From: Caulobacter soli
GTDB taxonomy: Bacteria > Pseudomonadota > Alphaproteobacteria > Caulobacterales > Caulobacteraceae
DNA: 64,000 nt
Assembly: GCF_011045195.1 (NCBI RefSeq)
Contig: NZ_CP049199.1
Location: forward strand, 682,001 to 746,000
Direction of reading: 5' to 3'
Numbering within the stretch: the first letter of the stretch is position 1; every line of letters starts with the position of its first letter. Positions 27,509-36,048 of the stretch are shown here, piece by piece. Below the pieces are notes generated by a model. It was not told where the DNA came from and searched no databases. It worked only from the letters and a program-made list of their open reading frames with translations. The position numbers and the translations under genes are program-made.

Positions 27509-29166
27509 CAGCCGCCCTCGGCCAGAGGCAAGCCGCTCTGCCCGACCAGGCGCGCGGCGAAGCCGGCCCGGGCCAGCAGCTGGGCCAGGGCGGCGGCGTC
27601 GATGCCAGCGATCGCCGAGGCCAGCTTGTCGCGCGCCTCCTCCAACGTGCTGCAGGCGGCCAGGGTCGCCTCGATCGGCGCGATGATCGGATCGATCACC
27701 GCCTCCCAGCCCGACAGCTCGTCGGCGGTGAACACCTCGATCGCGTCCCGACCCGGCGCGAGAGACAGAGCAGCGGCGGCCAAGGCCTCTTTAAGAGGCT
27801 TTAAGAGGGCCGCTGGGGGGGCTGAAGGGTCCCGCGCTACCGTCGGCGATCCCCCGGGAGGCTTCTGGCCGCCCTGCGGGTCGTTGGCGGGGTTGGGTAG
27901 AGCCAGCGGCGAGACCGGCTGCTGGGGCGCGACCAGTAGCTCCTCGTCCGCGCCGGGGTCGGGGATGCTCAGCTTGTCGCGGATGACCGAGGCCCCGACC
28001 TTGCCGCCCAGTTCGACGAAGGTCTTGAGCGCCGGCATCATGACCGCCGGGTCCCAGGCCTCGGACTTGCCGATGCGCAGGCGCGGGTATTTCTTCTGCG
28101 GCCCGAAGTTCAGGTCGATCATCGGCCTGATCAGGTCGCGGTTCAGGGTGGCGGCCAGCAGCTTGGCGTCGGCGCGCTGGATGTCCTCGCGGACGTCGCC
28201 ATGCTCCTTGCCCGAGCCCAGGCCGCCGACCACCGAGTCGGTGGTGGCCGTCTGGCCCAGCACCGCCTTGCTGACCTGTTTGTCCAGGTACTCGCACAGG
28301 CGCTCGAACAGGTCGGTGCCGCCCGAGGTGTCGCCCTTGATGAACTCCACGTCCATCGACTTGGGGAAGACGGCGCTGGCGTCCGAGGCGATGCCGGCCA
28401 CGGCGTGGGCCAGCAGGCGGATGTTCTCGGCCGTCTCGCCGTTGTCGTAGCGACCGACCCGCAGCGGCAGGCCGAACACCTCGGCCAGGGCGACCCAGTC
28501 CTTGATCGCGAAAGCTTGGAACAGGTAGGCCCAGGCCGCCGGCCGGGCCAGGCCCGAGCGGATCGGCAGGCCCGACTTGGCCTGGTGCTCGTGATGGATC
28601 CAGGCGAACGGCGCCAGGCGCTCCAGCGTGCCGTCCTCGGCGCGCAGCATCGGGGTTCGGCCGTCGACCAGGTCAGTGGTGAACCAGCGCGGATCACGCC
28701 ACTCCAGGGACGAGGGCATCCACTGGCCTTCGGAGGTATCCCAGCCGATCGCCGTGAAGCTGGTGGCCTTCCCGACCGCGTCGAGAATGTGGAACAGCTC
28801 CGACTCCAGCTCGTCGCGGTCGACCCAGTCGCGCACGAAGTCGGCGTGGCGCACCGAGGCGGCGTCATCCAGGGCCGCGTCGACCGAGATCTCCAGCTGG
28901 CTGACGGCCCGCTTACGCACGCCCAGCACGGCGTTGTAGTGGAGGTATTTCTCCTCCATCTGCTCGGCCAGCTCGTAATAGGCCTCGCCGTCGCCCTGGT
29001 CGGCCTGGCGCAGGATCCGCGTCAGGCGCTGGGGCGTCAGGCCGTCGGCCGGGTGGCCGCCGATCACCGAGCGGATCCCGGTCAGGGTCGGGCCGCCCTG
29101 GGGCTTCTTCAGCGCGCCGAAGTCGATCGGCCGGCCGAGGTGGTCGACGAGAGAGGTACGGGCCAT
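27508..29166 (-). CDS. Portal protein (Mu gp29-like, DUF935)
   Basis: A 552-aa Mu-type portal. Family blocks include LTPQRLTRILRQADQGDGEA, YELAEQMEEKYLHYNAVLGV, RKRAVSQLEISVDAA, YLFQAFAIKDWVALAEVFGL and LEERLCEYL-type coil followed by KQVSKAVLGQTATTD. The C-terminal about 130 residues contain a Pro-rich linker (PANDPQGGQKPPGGSP) and an Ala-rich helical tail. It forms the dodecameric DNA gate with the terminase. Confidence 0.94.
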   Translation of the reverse strand: MARTSLVDHLGRPIDFGALKKPQGGPTLTGIRSVIGGHPADGLTPQRLTRILRQADQGDGEAYYELAEQMEEKYLHYNAVLGVRKRAVSQLEISVDAALDDAASVRHADFVRDWVDRDELESELFHILDAVGKATSFTAIGWDTSEGQWMPSSLEWRDPRWFTTDLVDGRTPMLRAEDGTLERLAPFAWIHHEHQAKSGLPIRSGLARPAAWAYLFQAFAIKDWVALAEVFGLPLRVGRYDNGETAENIRLLAHAVAGIASDASAVFPKSMDVEFIKGDTSGGTDLFERLCEYLDKQVSKAVLGQTATTDSVVGGLGSGKEHGDVREDIQRADAKLLAATLNRDLIRPMIDLNFGPQKKYPRLRIGKSEAWDPAVMMPALKTFVELGGKVGASVIRDKLSIPDPGADEELLVAPQQPVSPLALPNPANDPQGGQKPPGGSPTVARDPSAPPAALLKPLKEALAAAALSLAPGRDAIEVFTADELSGWEAVIDPIIAPIEATLAACSTLEEARDKLASAIAGIDAAALAQLLARAGFAARLVGQSGLPLAEGG

Positions 29167-30833
29167 CAGAAGGTGCCTCCGCCGCGCAGCTGGCCGGCGA
29201 TGCTGGTGTCGTGGTCGGGGGTTTCGTAGGGGCGCGGCCAGGCGTCGTCGTCCTGGACGGCGTCGCTGAAGACGGTTCGGGGCGTCACCGCGGTGTAGCC
29301 GTATTCCGAGGCGTCGCCGTAGCTGGCGGCCACGGCCAGGCAGAGCGCGACGCCGAAGTCGCCGTGCCGGTTCAGGCCATCCGACCCCTTGTGGTGGGCG
29401 TCCTTGGGGACCATCGGGATCCCCTTGATCAGCTTGATCTGGCGCAGGTCGTCGACCACGTCGGTGTGCGCCGGGATCGAGATGTCGCGATCCGAGAACA
29501 GCGCCTGCATTTTGGGCATGTTCTCGCGGTACCAATCCTGGGTCGGCTTCACGACTTCGATGCGGCTCTCGCCGAACTTCTGAAGGGTGACCTGGCCCAG
29601 AAACGAGCCGTTGCCGTTGCCGTCCAGCTTGCCGCCGGAGAACCGGGGCATGTTCTGGCCCAGGAAGAAGACCACCTGCTTTTGCTGTTCGTGCGGCACG
29701 TGCCGCATCTCGATCATGAAGGGCACGCGGCGCTTGAGGTTGCGGTCGATCGAGATAGGCACCAGGCCCGAGACGTCGCCGGTCAGGGCGAAGTCCTCGC
29801 CGAAGAAGTGGCGCAGGCCGCGATCCAGCTTCTTGATCTCGGGAAGAACCGTCTGCTCCAGCCAGGCGTCGACATAGGAGCGGCGCTGGTGCTCGGGCTC
29901 CAGCTCGAACTCGGGTTTGACGTGCAGGCGCAGCACCGGCGCGTCGGCCGTCGAGCAGGCCTCGATCAGCGCCCGGCTCAGATAGACGCCAGAGCCCTGG
30001 CTGGGGACGCAGTCCAGTTCCTCGGCCGCGTCGGCGCCATAGGAGGCGCGGGTCTCGGCACGGAAAGCGGCCTCGCCCTCGGGCGTCCACTCGATCCCCT
30101 GCGTCAGGCAGACGCGCTGATAGAGGCCTTCCTCCAGCGCCTGGTCGAAGGTGCAGCGCACGACCTTGCCCGGCCGCTTGCCGGAGTGGACTTCCTGGAT
30201 CAGCTCGTTGAACGGGTTGTCGACGCCGTTGTGCGTCGAGATCACCAGCACCTTGCCGCCCCAGATCAGCAGCGCCATGGCCGCCTTCAGCAGGCCGCGC
30301 GGATCATCGTGGAAGGCGAACTCGTCCAGGATCACATAGCCCTGGCGACCGCGCAGCGAGCGCGGCCGGCTGGATAGGGCCACGATCTCGAAGCCCGAGG
30401 CGAAGCCGATCCGGAAGGCCTGGATCTTCTTGTCCGCGCCCTTGCCGCTGGGGTCGGGGTCGTCGAACAGGAACTCGCCCACCTCGGTGACCGCCGGCGC
30501 GAACGCCTTGGCCCACATGCCGCTGGTGTCGATGAACTCCCGCGCCATGTCGAGGTTGTAGCCAATGTAGAGGACGTCCATCCCCCCGGCGGTCTTCTGG
30601 GCGCCGGCCGTCAGCACCGCGTCGGCGGCCACCGCCCAGGTGAAGCCGATCCGCCGGCTCTTGTCGGAGACGACCACCTTGTTGGACGCCGTCGCGAGCA
30701 GCAGGGCCTTCTGCGACGGCATCAGGATGTCGGGCAGCGCTTTGCCGGCCAGGAACGCAGGCATGGCCTGCATCGCCTCGCGGCGGTGCGCGGCCCACTC
30801 CTCGTTCGTGATCGGTCCGATGTCGAACGCCAT
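29166..30833 (-). CDS. Terminase large subunit (Mu gp28-like)
   Basis: A 555-aa packaging ATPase/nuclease. The degenerate Walker A is VVSDKSRRIGFTWA (residues about 54-67), Walker B is GYVILDEFAFHD (about 165-176), and the adjacent VLVISTHNGVDNPFNELIQE is the coupling motif. Mu-type terminases package by headful from the integrated phage ends, with host DNA carried along. It overlaps portal and the 65-aa gene by ATGA junctions. Confidence 0.95.
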   Translation of the reverse strand: MAFDIGPITNEEWAAHRREAMQAMPAFLAGKALPDILMPSQKALLLATASNKVVVSDKSRRIGFTWAVAADAVLTAGAQKTAGGMDVLYIGYNLDMAREFIDTSGMWAKAFAPAVTEVGEFLFDDPDPSGKGADKKIQAFRIGFASGFEIVALSSRPRSLRGRQGYVILDEFAFHDDPRGLLKAAMALLIWGGKVLVISTHNGVDNPFNELIQEVHSGKRPGKVVRCTFDQALEEGLYQRVCLTQGIEWTPEGEAAFRAETRASYGADAAEELDCVPSQGSGVYLSRALIEACSTADAPVLRLHVKPEFELEPEHQRRSYVDAWLEQTVLPEIKKLDRGLRHFFGEDFALTGDVSGLVPISIDRNLKRRVPFMIEMRHVPHEQQKQVVFFLGQNMPRFSGGKLDGNGNGSFLGQVTLQKFGESRIEVVKPTQDWYRENMPKMQALFSDRDISIPAHTDVVDDLRQIKLIKGIPMVPKDAHHKGSDGLNRHGDFGVALCLAVAASYGDASEYGYTAVTPRTVFSDAVQDDDAWPRPYETPDHDTSIAGQLRGGGTF

Positions 30834-31030
30834 CAGGGGCGCTGCCAGGTGAAGGCTTCGACCACGAACCCCTTGCTGACCTCTGCGGTGTACCGATCGG
30901 CGGACGGCAGAGGCCGGGTCGAGACGACCAGGTACTTGCCGTCCGCGAACAGATCGCGGCCCAGCTCGTCCAGGTCGTGAAGGATCATCTGCAGACTGCG
31001 CTGCTGGGCGGCGGTCAGGAGCTGGCTCAT
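30833..31030 (-). CDS. Small hypothetical phage protein
   Basis: A 65-aa protein starting MSQLLTAAQQRSLQMILHDL, helical in its N-terminal half and basic at the end. It lies between TerL and TerS with ATGA overlaps on both sides, so it is probably translated with them. I do not recognise a family. Confidence 0.65.
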   Translation of the reverse strand: MSQLLTAAQQRSLQMILHDLDELGRDLFADGKYLVVSTRPLPSADRYTAEVSKGFVVEAFTWQRP

Positions 31031-31599
31031 CGACCCACGCCCAGGATCTCGGACTTGATCGCCGCGATCGTGTCCTTGGTCATGCCGCCCGCCATCTTCC
31101 TGGCGGCCTGGTCGACGGCCTTGGCGGCCTCTTCCAGGGCCTCGGCCTTCGCCATGGCGCGGATCTTGATCTGCCGTTCCGTGTCCATGCGTTGGGCGCT
31201 CATCACCCGCTGCAGCGACAGCGCCAGCTTGTTGGCCTCGTCCACGCCCACGCCGATCGGCAGGCCCTCCTCGTCGGTGGGGCGATCCACCATCAGGTTC
31301 ATCAGCACGCCCTGAAGGATCCGCATGCTGGCGCGGGCCACACGCTCGTCCGGCTCGTCGCCGAACTTCTCGACGATGAACCTCGACAAGGCCTCAGTGC
31401 GGCGCAGATCCTCGCCGATCTCGGCCAGGGTCTTGACGTGTCGACCGACGGCCGAGCGCGACACGTCCACGTTCAGGAGGTCGAGATGCTCCATGATCTG
31501 GTCGATGGTCGCCCCGCCGCGACGCTTACTGGCGATCAGCTCCTGGATCTCATCCGGGAGGCGGTCGATCGACGACGGGGTCTTGCGGCCGGGGGCCAT
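31027..31599 (-). CDS. Terminase small subunit (Mu gp27-like, DUF3486)
   Basis: The product (190 aa) has the DUF3486 pattern: SSIDRLPDEIQELIASKRRG, GATIDQIMEHLDLL, then SRSAVGRHVKTLAEIG as an HTH and a long helical C-terminus. It recognises the phage packaging start. The arrangement TerS-65aa-TerL departs slightly from Mu, where the terminase genes are adjacent. Confidence 0.93.
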   Translation of the reverse strand: MAPGRKTPSSIDRLPDEIQELIASKRRGGATIDQIMEHLDLLNVDVSRSAVGRHVKTLAEIGEDLRRTEALSRFIVEKFGDEPDERVARASMRILQGVLMNLMVDRPTDEEGLPIGVGVDEANKLALSLQRVMSAQRMDTERQIKIRAMAKAEALEEAAKAVDQAARKMAGGMTKDTIAAIKSEILGVGR

Positions 31600-31602
31600 G
31601 GC

Positions 31603-31911
31603 TCAGCGCTCCAGCAGAGCGTCGGCGATGCCGTCGACCTTGAGGTTGCCCTGGGCGACCAGGGCGCCGCGCGCAGTGATCGTCGCCTCCAGGACGCGGT
31701 CGTCGACCAACTCGGTGGAGACGCACATCACCTCTTCCAGGAACTTGTAGTCAGCGCGCACGGCCTCACGATCGACGCGGACCCGATGGCTGCTGGCGTG
31801 CAGGGCGTGCATCATCGCCACGTCCGGAACCGTGGCGCGGACCTCGGCCAGGATCTGCAGCACGCCCAGCCGTCGCGACGCGATCATCGCCCTTTCGATG
31901 GGGGTGCTCAC
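31603..31911 (-). CDS. Mu-like winged-helix-type phage protein
   Basis: A 102-aa protein (MSTPIERAMIASRRLGVLQI, ATVPDVAMMHALHASSHRVR, VRADYKFLEEVMCVSTELVD) of the conserved small protein family found between gp25- and gp27-like genes in Mu-like phages. A winged-helix fold is likely from the pattern of DYKFLEE and the following basic segment. Function unknown. Confidence 0.72.
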   Translation of the reverse strand: MSTPIERAMIASRRLGVLQILAEVRATVPDVAMMHALHASSHRVRVDREAVRADYKFLEEVMCVSTELVDDRVLEATITARGALVAQGNLKVDGIADALLER

Positions 31912-32309
31912 GTGCGGCTCTCCAGCAGGTAGTTGGTCAGCCGGTCGACGGCCTTCTGGGTGTTTTCCTGGCCCTTCTCGACGCCGAGCAGGGTCGCGGC
32001 GTTGCCGTTGACCACGGCCTTCAGGTCGGAGAAGCCGTGCTCAAGGCGCTCGAAATCGGCGCGCTGCGGCAGCGCCTTCAGCTGCTCCTCCAACTTGGTC
32101 AGCCGGGTGTCGTGCTCATCGACGTCCTCGACCACGGTCGCCAGCCTGGACGAGGCTTCGGCGTCGGCCTTCTTCAGCAGGTCGACCGCCGCCGCGACGA
32201 TCCGCTCGACCTCGTTCTTGGCCAGCTGCCGCAGCGACCAGGCGATCCACACGGTCAGGGCGTTCAGGACGATGACCAGGACCGGCCAGAACTTCAGGAA
32301 GGTCGTCAC
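31908..32309 (-). CDS. DUF2730-family phage protein (Mu gp25-like)
   Basis: A 133-aa protein with one N-terminal membrane segment (FLKFWPVLVIVLNALTVWIA) and a long coiled coil to residue 128 (RLATVVEDVDEHDTRLTKLE). DUF2730 proteins are common in Mu-like lysis-packaging regions. It starts with GTG at 32309. Confidence 0.82.
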   Translation of the reverse strand: MTTFLKFWPVLVIVLNALTVWIAWSLRQLAKNEVERIVAAAVDLLKKADAEASSRLATVVEDVDEHDTRLTKLEEQLKALPQRADFERLEHGFSDLKAVVNGNAATLLGVEKGQENTQKAVDRLTNYLLESRT

Positions 32310-32312
32310 GCT

Positions 32313-32636
32313 TTACTCCGGGGTCGGGCACTGGGCCTTGGCGTCGTTGAACAGGCTGGCGGCTCGGCGGCCCCAGGCGATGATGGCGTCGAGGTAGTCG
32401 CCGCCGGTGTCGTTGTGGCGGAGCACCGCGTCGTCGGCCGGCTGGGGCTGAGCGCCCACGTCCTGGTCCAGCTCGGCCGGGCAGACCTTGCGTTCGACCG
32501 TCCGGGTCTCGATCACCGGATCCGGCGCGGGGCCGACCGGCTTAGGAGCCTCCGGCCCGCTGGCGCAGGCAAACAGCGTCACAGACGACAAGGCCGTCAG
32601 CATCACGAGGCGCACGCGCGAGGGCTGCAGCGGCAT
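32313..32636 (-). CDS. Outer-membrane spanin lipoprotein (Rz1-like)
   Basis: A 107-aa lipoprotein: a signal segment ending in the lipobox LFAC (LSSVTLFACASGPE), then a Pro-rich stretch (EAPKPVGPAPDP). Its gene begins inside the Rz-like gene in another frame (95-bp overlap). That arrangement is the classical overlapping Rz/Rz1 spanin pair. It bridges to the inner-membrane partner to disrupt the outer membrane at lysis. Confidence 0.8.
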   Translation of the reverse strand: MPLQPSRVRLVMLTALSSVTLFACASGPEAPKPVGPAPDPVIETRTVERKVCPAELDQDVGAQPQPADDAVLRHNDTGGDYLDAIIAWGRRAASLFNDAKAQCPTPE

Positions 32637-33069
32637 CGGCTTTCCTTTGGGTTTCGGTACGGACGCGCGTTTCGGCGCGGGTGATGGCGGCGGCCTGGTC
32701 CTTGCGGGCGGCCTGCAGGTCGGAGCGGGCGGCGTCGCGCTCGCCCAGGGCCACGTCGCGGGCGGTCACCACGGTCTTCACCGGGGTGCTGCAGACCATG
32801 CGCGCGGCGGCGATGTTCTCCGGCTTGGCGCTCAAGGCGTCGTCGCAGGCCTTGGCCATGACGGCGGCGGCGTGGTCGTTGGAGATCGCCGGGTCGCACA
32901 GGCGGCCGGGATCGACGATGTTGTTGGGCAGCAGAGCCGCGACGCAGGCCCGATGCTCGGCGTCCAGCTTGCGGTACTTGACCGCCTGGCCGTGCTCGAC
33001 GGTGGCGAAGGTGATCAGGCCCACCAGGCCGACGGCCCCGAGGATGCCGATGTTGGTCGAGATGCTCAC
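32542..33069 (-). CDS. Inner-membrane spanin (Rz-like)
   Basis: A 175-aa protein with an N-terminal membrane anchor (IGILGAVGLVGLITFATVEH) and a long periplasmic coiled coil (VALGERDAARSDLQAARKDQ, AETRVRTETQRKADAAAA). It has several cysteines in the periplasmic part. It forms the i-spanin of the pair with the lipoprotein above. It overlaps the holin gene by 4 bp. Confidence 0.8.
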   Translation of the reverse strand: MSISTNIGILGAVGLVGLITFATVEHGQAVKYRKLDAEHRACVAALLPNNIVDPGRLCDPAISNDHAAAVMAKACDDALSAKPENIAAARMVCSTPVKTVVTARDVALGERDAARSDLQAARKDQAAAITRAETRVRTETQRKADAAAALARAPRDADGLVVCDAVCLRQRAGGS

Positions 33070-33443
33070 GAGGTCAGGCCTTCCTGCTTTTCCTTGGTGC
33101 GCTGGTGCCAGCCCAGGCCGACCAGGGCGCAGATCCCCAGCAGCTCGGTGGCGCTGAAGCCGTGGACCTGGCGGCCGAGAAGCGCGGCGATCGGCAGCAC
33201 CACGCCGTGGACGAAGAGGATCGCCACGCCGACCCAGAGGCCGATCGGTCGGCCGCCGCGCACGATGAAGTCCCAGACGCCCTTGAAGGGCCGGCGCGGC
33301 GGCAGCGGGTCGTGGATAGAGGCGGCAGGCGCGACAGCGCCGGGCCCGCCCGCGATCGCGCGGCGGGTGGCGTCTATCGCCTCGTCGATGGTCCGATGCG
33401 CTTCCTCGAACGCGGCGGACTTGATGGCGTCGCGATCAAACAT
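33066..33443 (-). CDS. Holin (3TM superfamily-type)
   Basis: A 125-aa protein with two strongly hydrophobic helices (GLWVGVAILFVHGVVLPIAA and SATELLGICALVGLGW) separated by a short charged turn, plus a basic C-terminus KEKQEG. It fits the GTA/phage 3TM holin family (N-terminal half is soluble and helical). It acts in the inner membrane to release the endolysin. Confidence 0.8.
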   Translation of the reverse strand: MFDRDAIKSAAFEEAHRTIDEAIDATRRAIAGGPGAVAPAASIHDPLPPRRPFKGVWDFIVRGGRPIGLWVGVAILFVHGVVLPIAALLGRQVHGFSATELLGICALVGLGWHQRTKEKQEGLTS

Positions 33444-34134
33444 CGAGCACCCGCCGAGCCACGGCCAGGAGAGCGCGGCGCTCCTTCAGGCCTTTCTCGC
33501 CGCCGTTGATCGCCCGGGTCAGGCCGGTGAAATCGTTCAGATCGGCGAAGCGGTTGAGGTTGTTCATCCGCCAGTAGGCGCAGGCCGTGGCCAGTGCGCC
33601 GGCCGGGTCTTCGGCCATCTGCGGTTTGTCGACCAGCGGCCAACCCAGCAGCTTGCCCGCCTCGACATAGTTGTCCCTGCCGGTCAGCTGGATGAAGCCG
33701 CGACCACGGTAGCGCCAGCCGTCGTCGGGCGCGGTGTTGCCGTTTCGGTTGCGGTAAACGCTGTTGGCCAAGGCGGCCGGGCGGCGAACGAAGGGCTCGG
33801 CGGCGGCGGCTGTCTTGAACCGCTTTGGCCAGGTGTCCTGGATTGCGCCGGCCGTCGTGTAATTCAGGTTCTCGATGCGGACCGTGAAGCCCGTGCTCTC
33901 GTGCGCGCCCTGTGACAAGAAGAAGGCCAGGCGCAGCCCGCCGCCGTCCAGGATCCCGGCGCGCTCCATGTGCTGCAGGCCGTCCCGGCCCAGGAACGTC
34001 GCCAGGGTGAGCGGCCCGATCTTGGGCGACAGCGCCTTCAGCGCGTGTTCGAGACGACCAAGGAACGCTTCGCTCTGCGTAAGCGTATTGGCTTTCTGGT
34101 CAGGGGAAAGGGCGGCTTCCATGCCGCCGACCAT
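33436..34134 (-). CDS. Endolysin, glycoside hydrolase family 19
   Basis: A 232-aa GH19 chitinase-like muramidase. The N-terminal helical part leads to the catalytic Glu in FFLSQGAHESTGFT and the signature YRGRGFIQLTGRDNYVEAGK, with KPQMAEDPAGALATACAYW following. Two starts are possible (34134 and, 12 bases in, 34122 giving MEAALSPD). It overlaps the holin gene by 8 bp. It degrades peptidoglycan after holin opening. Confidence 0.93.
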   Translation of the reverse strand: MVGGMEAALSPDQKANTLTQSEAFLGRLEHALKALSPKIGPLTLATFLGRDGLQHMERAGILDGGGLRLAFFLSQGAHESTGFTVRIENLNYTTAGAIQDTWPKRFKTAAAAEPFVRRPAALANSVYRNRNGNTAPDDGWRYRGRGFIQLTGRDNYVEAGKLLGWPLVDKPQMAEDPAGALATACAYWRMNNLNRFADLNDFTGLTRAINGGEKGLKERRALLAVARRVLDV

Positions 34135-34153
34135 GGCGATCCAGCTATGCTGG

Positions 34154-34174
34154 TCCCATGCTGAAGTATTTCAG
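34154..34174 (-). promoter_or_regulatory. Candidate C-dependent late promoter Plys
   Basis: On the minus strand CTGAAATACTTCAGCATGGG, one base different from the copy at 22901-22921, lies 20-32 bases before the endolysin start. The activator gene of Mor/C type (34701) is just upstream, as in Mu. Confidence 0.6.
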
Positions 34175-34179
34175 CCTGC

Positions 34180-34410
34180 CTAGAACTTGGCGTTGAGGAA
34201 GCGGGTCGCGAGAGCCTTATGCTCCCGCACAAATGCGTCGGTGAAACCCTTTCGGTCAACCAACTCGTCAAGCAGGATGCGGACCGCCTCGGCTTCGGAG
34301 GTGTGACCATGGGAGCGCAGCAGCTCAACCGCACTACGCGCCAGCGTCATGTCACCCTCGAACGTATCGCCGGGCTCTACAGCTTGGGTGTCCGCCAGCT
34401 TCTCGCTCAT
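34180..34410 (-). CDS. Small hypothetical phage protein
   Basis: A 76-aa charged, helical protein (TLARSAVELLRSHGHTSEAE, RILLDELVDRKGFTDAFVRE). It is the last gene before the endolysin late promoter and follows the 95-aa gene at a 3-base gap. I do not recognise it. Confidence 0.65.
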   Translation of the reverse strand: MSEKLADTQAVEPGDTFEGDMTLARSAVELLRSHGHTSEAEAVRILLDELVDRKGFTDAFVREHKALATRFLNAKF

Positions 34411-34413
34411 GAC

Positions 34414-34701
34414 CTATTCCCCGACTTCCAAAGCCGCCCGCAAGGCGACTTGCGCCGAGCCGATGAACTGCCGCCACACGAAGTGACAGGGATCCTTCCC
34501 ATCATGTCCATCTGCAGGACGTTGCCCGTCGGAGCAAAGCGCCTCTATCGAGACACCATCAGACGATGTCCAAGTCTCCAAATCGTCTAGCGGATGGATG
34601 ATGATGTTGCCGGGCTCAAGATCGTCAGGCCAGTAACCGCGCTCCTCACAAATCGCCCTGGCCGCGCGTTCGATCATGTCGGCGGTGATTGGAGTTTGCA
34701 T
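34414..34701 (-). CDS. Small hypothetical phage protein
   Basis: A 95-aa protein: MQTPITADMIERAARAICEE, then NIIIHPLDDLETWTSSDGVS, with three cysteines. The first segment is typical of small phage proteins of unknown role (MIERAARAICEERGYWPDD). It overlaps the Mor/C-type gene by an ATGA junction at 34701. Confidence 0.65.
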   Translation of the reverse strand: MQTPITADMIERAARAICEERGYWPDDLEPGNIIIHPLDDLETWTSSDGVSIEALCSDGQRPADGHDGKDPCHFVWRQFIGSAQVALRAALEVGE

Positions 34702-35084
34702 CAGTCGAACAACCCTTTGGCCCTCGGCGCCCGACGGCGGTCGTCTTCGAGCACTTGGTAGATTCGGCGCTCGGAGAGGCGCACCTTCCTTGCGATTTTC
34801 GCCCGCGTCCAGCCCTTGGCGTCCAGGTCCAGGATCTCGGCGCGGCGGGCGGGCGTCATCGGCACCAGCAGCTGCTGCCCCGCGAAGGCGGTGGCCAGTT
34901 GGTCGGCGGCGGCCTGGCCGATCGCGACCGTCAGCGGATGATGTTGGCCGGGGCTGGCCGGGACGTAGATCCGAATCCCGCCGAACTGATCCGACAGCTT
35001 GCACACCGCCGCCTCGCCGATCAGGTCGATCAGCCCGGCCGTGGTGGTGACCTCGCCGCCCTCGATGTCGTGGACGCGTTTCAA
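34701..35084 (-). CDS. Mor/C-type late transcription activator
   Basis: A 127-aa Mor-transcription-activator family protein: an N-terminal dimerisation region (LIDLIGEAAVCKLSDQFGGI, RIYVPASPGQ) and a C-terminal HTH (AEILDLDAKGWTRAKIARKV, RLSERRIYQVLED). Mu C is found at the same place, immediately before lys. The likely targets are the near-identical motifs upstream of the endolysin and protease genes. Only one such activator gene was found, so it may do the work of both Mor and C. Confidence 0.9.
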   Translation of the reverse strand: MKRVHDIEGGEVTTTAGLIDLIGEAAVCKLSDQFGGIRIYVPASPGQHHPLTVAIGQAAADQLATAFAGQQLLVPMTPARRAEILDLDAKGWTRAKIARKVRLSERRIYQVLEDDRRRAPRAKGLFD

Positions 35085-35329
35085 TGGATGACCTCGCCGG
35101 TCAACTCGGCCAGCGCCTGGCCGGCCTTAAGAAGCCGATGAGTGGCCTCTTGCAGGGCGCTTAGGCGCTCGCGGATCTTGCCGTGCGGCGACAGCAGCCA
35201 GCGGCGCTTGGCCTCGACCACGGCGGCCTCGACCACGGCGGCCTCGGCCGCGTCCCGCTCGGCGCGCGCCGCCGCGATCGCCGGCCAGGCCAGCAGGTCG
35301 ATCACGGGTGCGGGCGCGCGCTCGGCCAT
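35081..35329 (-). CDS. Small coiled-coil phage protein
   Basis: An 82-aa Ala/Glu-rich helical protein (AAARAERDAAEAAVVEAAVV, SALQEATHRLLKAGQALAEL). A 15-bp tandem repeat in its DNA (35217-35246) encodes the repeated AAVVE segment. It overlaps GemA by ATGA and the activator by 4 bp. Function unknown. Confidence 0.65.
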   Translation of the reverse strand: MAERAPAPVIDLLAWPAIAAARAERDAAEAAVVEAAVVEAKRRWLLSPHGKIRERLSALQEATHRLLKAGQALAELTGEVIH

Positions 35330-36048
35330 CAGTTCAGCCGCTCGACCAGGTCGTGCTGGCGGATCTTGCGGCCCAGGCGACGGATCTGCTCGTCGGCGGC
35401 AGCCTCCAGCTCGGCGACCTCGGGGATCTCGCTGACCGGCGGCGTCTCGCGATCGGCGTCCGTCAGCAGGCCGGCGGTCTGCAGCTTGCCCAGCTGGGCG
35501 ACGACCAGGCGCAATTTCAGGTTCAGGATCTGCAGGGGCTTCTTCACCCCGGCCAGATCCTGCGACCAGCCGTTGCGCTCGGCCATGGCCTTCAGCGCCT
35601 CGATCAGCTTGTAGTTCAGGCCCTGATCCATCCACTGCATCCGGGCGCAGCCCAGCTGGCGGGCGGCGAAGGCTTCCAGGGCGGGCTCGCCGGCGTCGCG
35701 GATCACGCCCAGCTCGTACAGCGACAGCCACAGGGCGCGGGCCTTCTTGGCGCTGGGGTGGTCAGCGGCGCGGCGCCCGTAGTGGTCGGGACGCGGGTGG
35801 GGGTTCGGAGTGTGGTTCCAGACGACCTTGGGCTTGAAGCCCTTGGCCCGCAGCTCGTCCAGCACCCGGGCCAGCTCGGCCCGATCCAGATCCTTGGAGC
35901 TGGTCTTGCCGTCGGCCAGGCGGACGAGGATGGCCTGATAGGTCTCGTCGTCCAGGCCGAGCTGGCGGCGGGCGGCCTGGACCGCGCCACGCATGCCGGC
36001 AAGCGGATCCGGAGCCTTGGCGGGCTTGGTGGCGCGGCGGGCGGTCAT
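35329..36048 (-). CDS. GemA-like regulatory protein (Mu gp16, DUF1018)
   Basis: A 239-aa protein matching DUF1018/GemA: RGAVQAARRQLGLDDETYQA, AKGFKPKVVWNHTPNPHPRP, then AKKARALWLSLYELGVIRDA and CARMQWMDQGLNYKLIEALK. In Mu, GemA/Mor-region proteins modulate host gene expression and DNA supercoiling. The start at 36048 is used because it begins the conserved part; the frame extends to 36144 without SD. Confidence 0.9.
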   Translation of the reverse strand: MTARRATKPAKAPDPLAGMRGAVQAARRQLGLDDETYQAILVRLADGKTSSKDLDRAELARVLDELRAKGFKPKVVWNHTPNPHPRPDHYGRRAADHPSAKKARALWLSLYELGVIRDAGEPALEAFAARQLGCARMQWMDQGLNYKLIEALKAMAERNGWSQDLAGVKKPLQILNLKLRLVVAQLGKLQTAGLLTDADRETPPVSEIPEVAELEAAADEQIRRLGRKIRQHDLVERLN

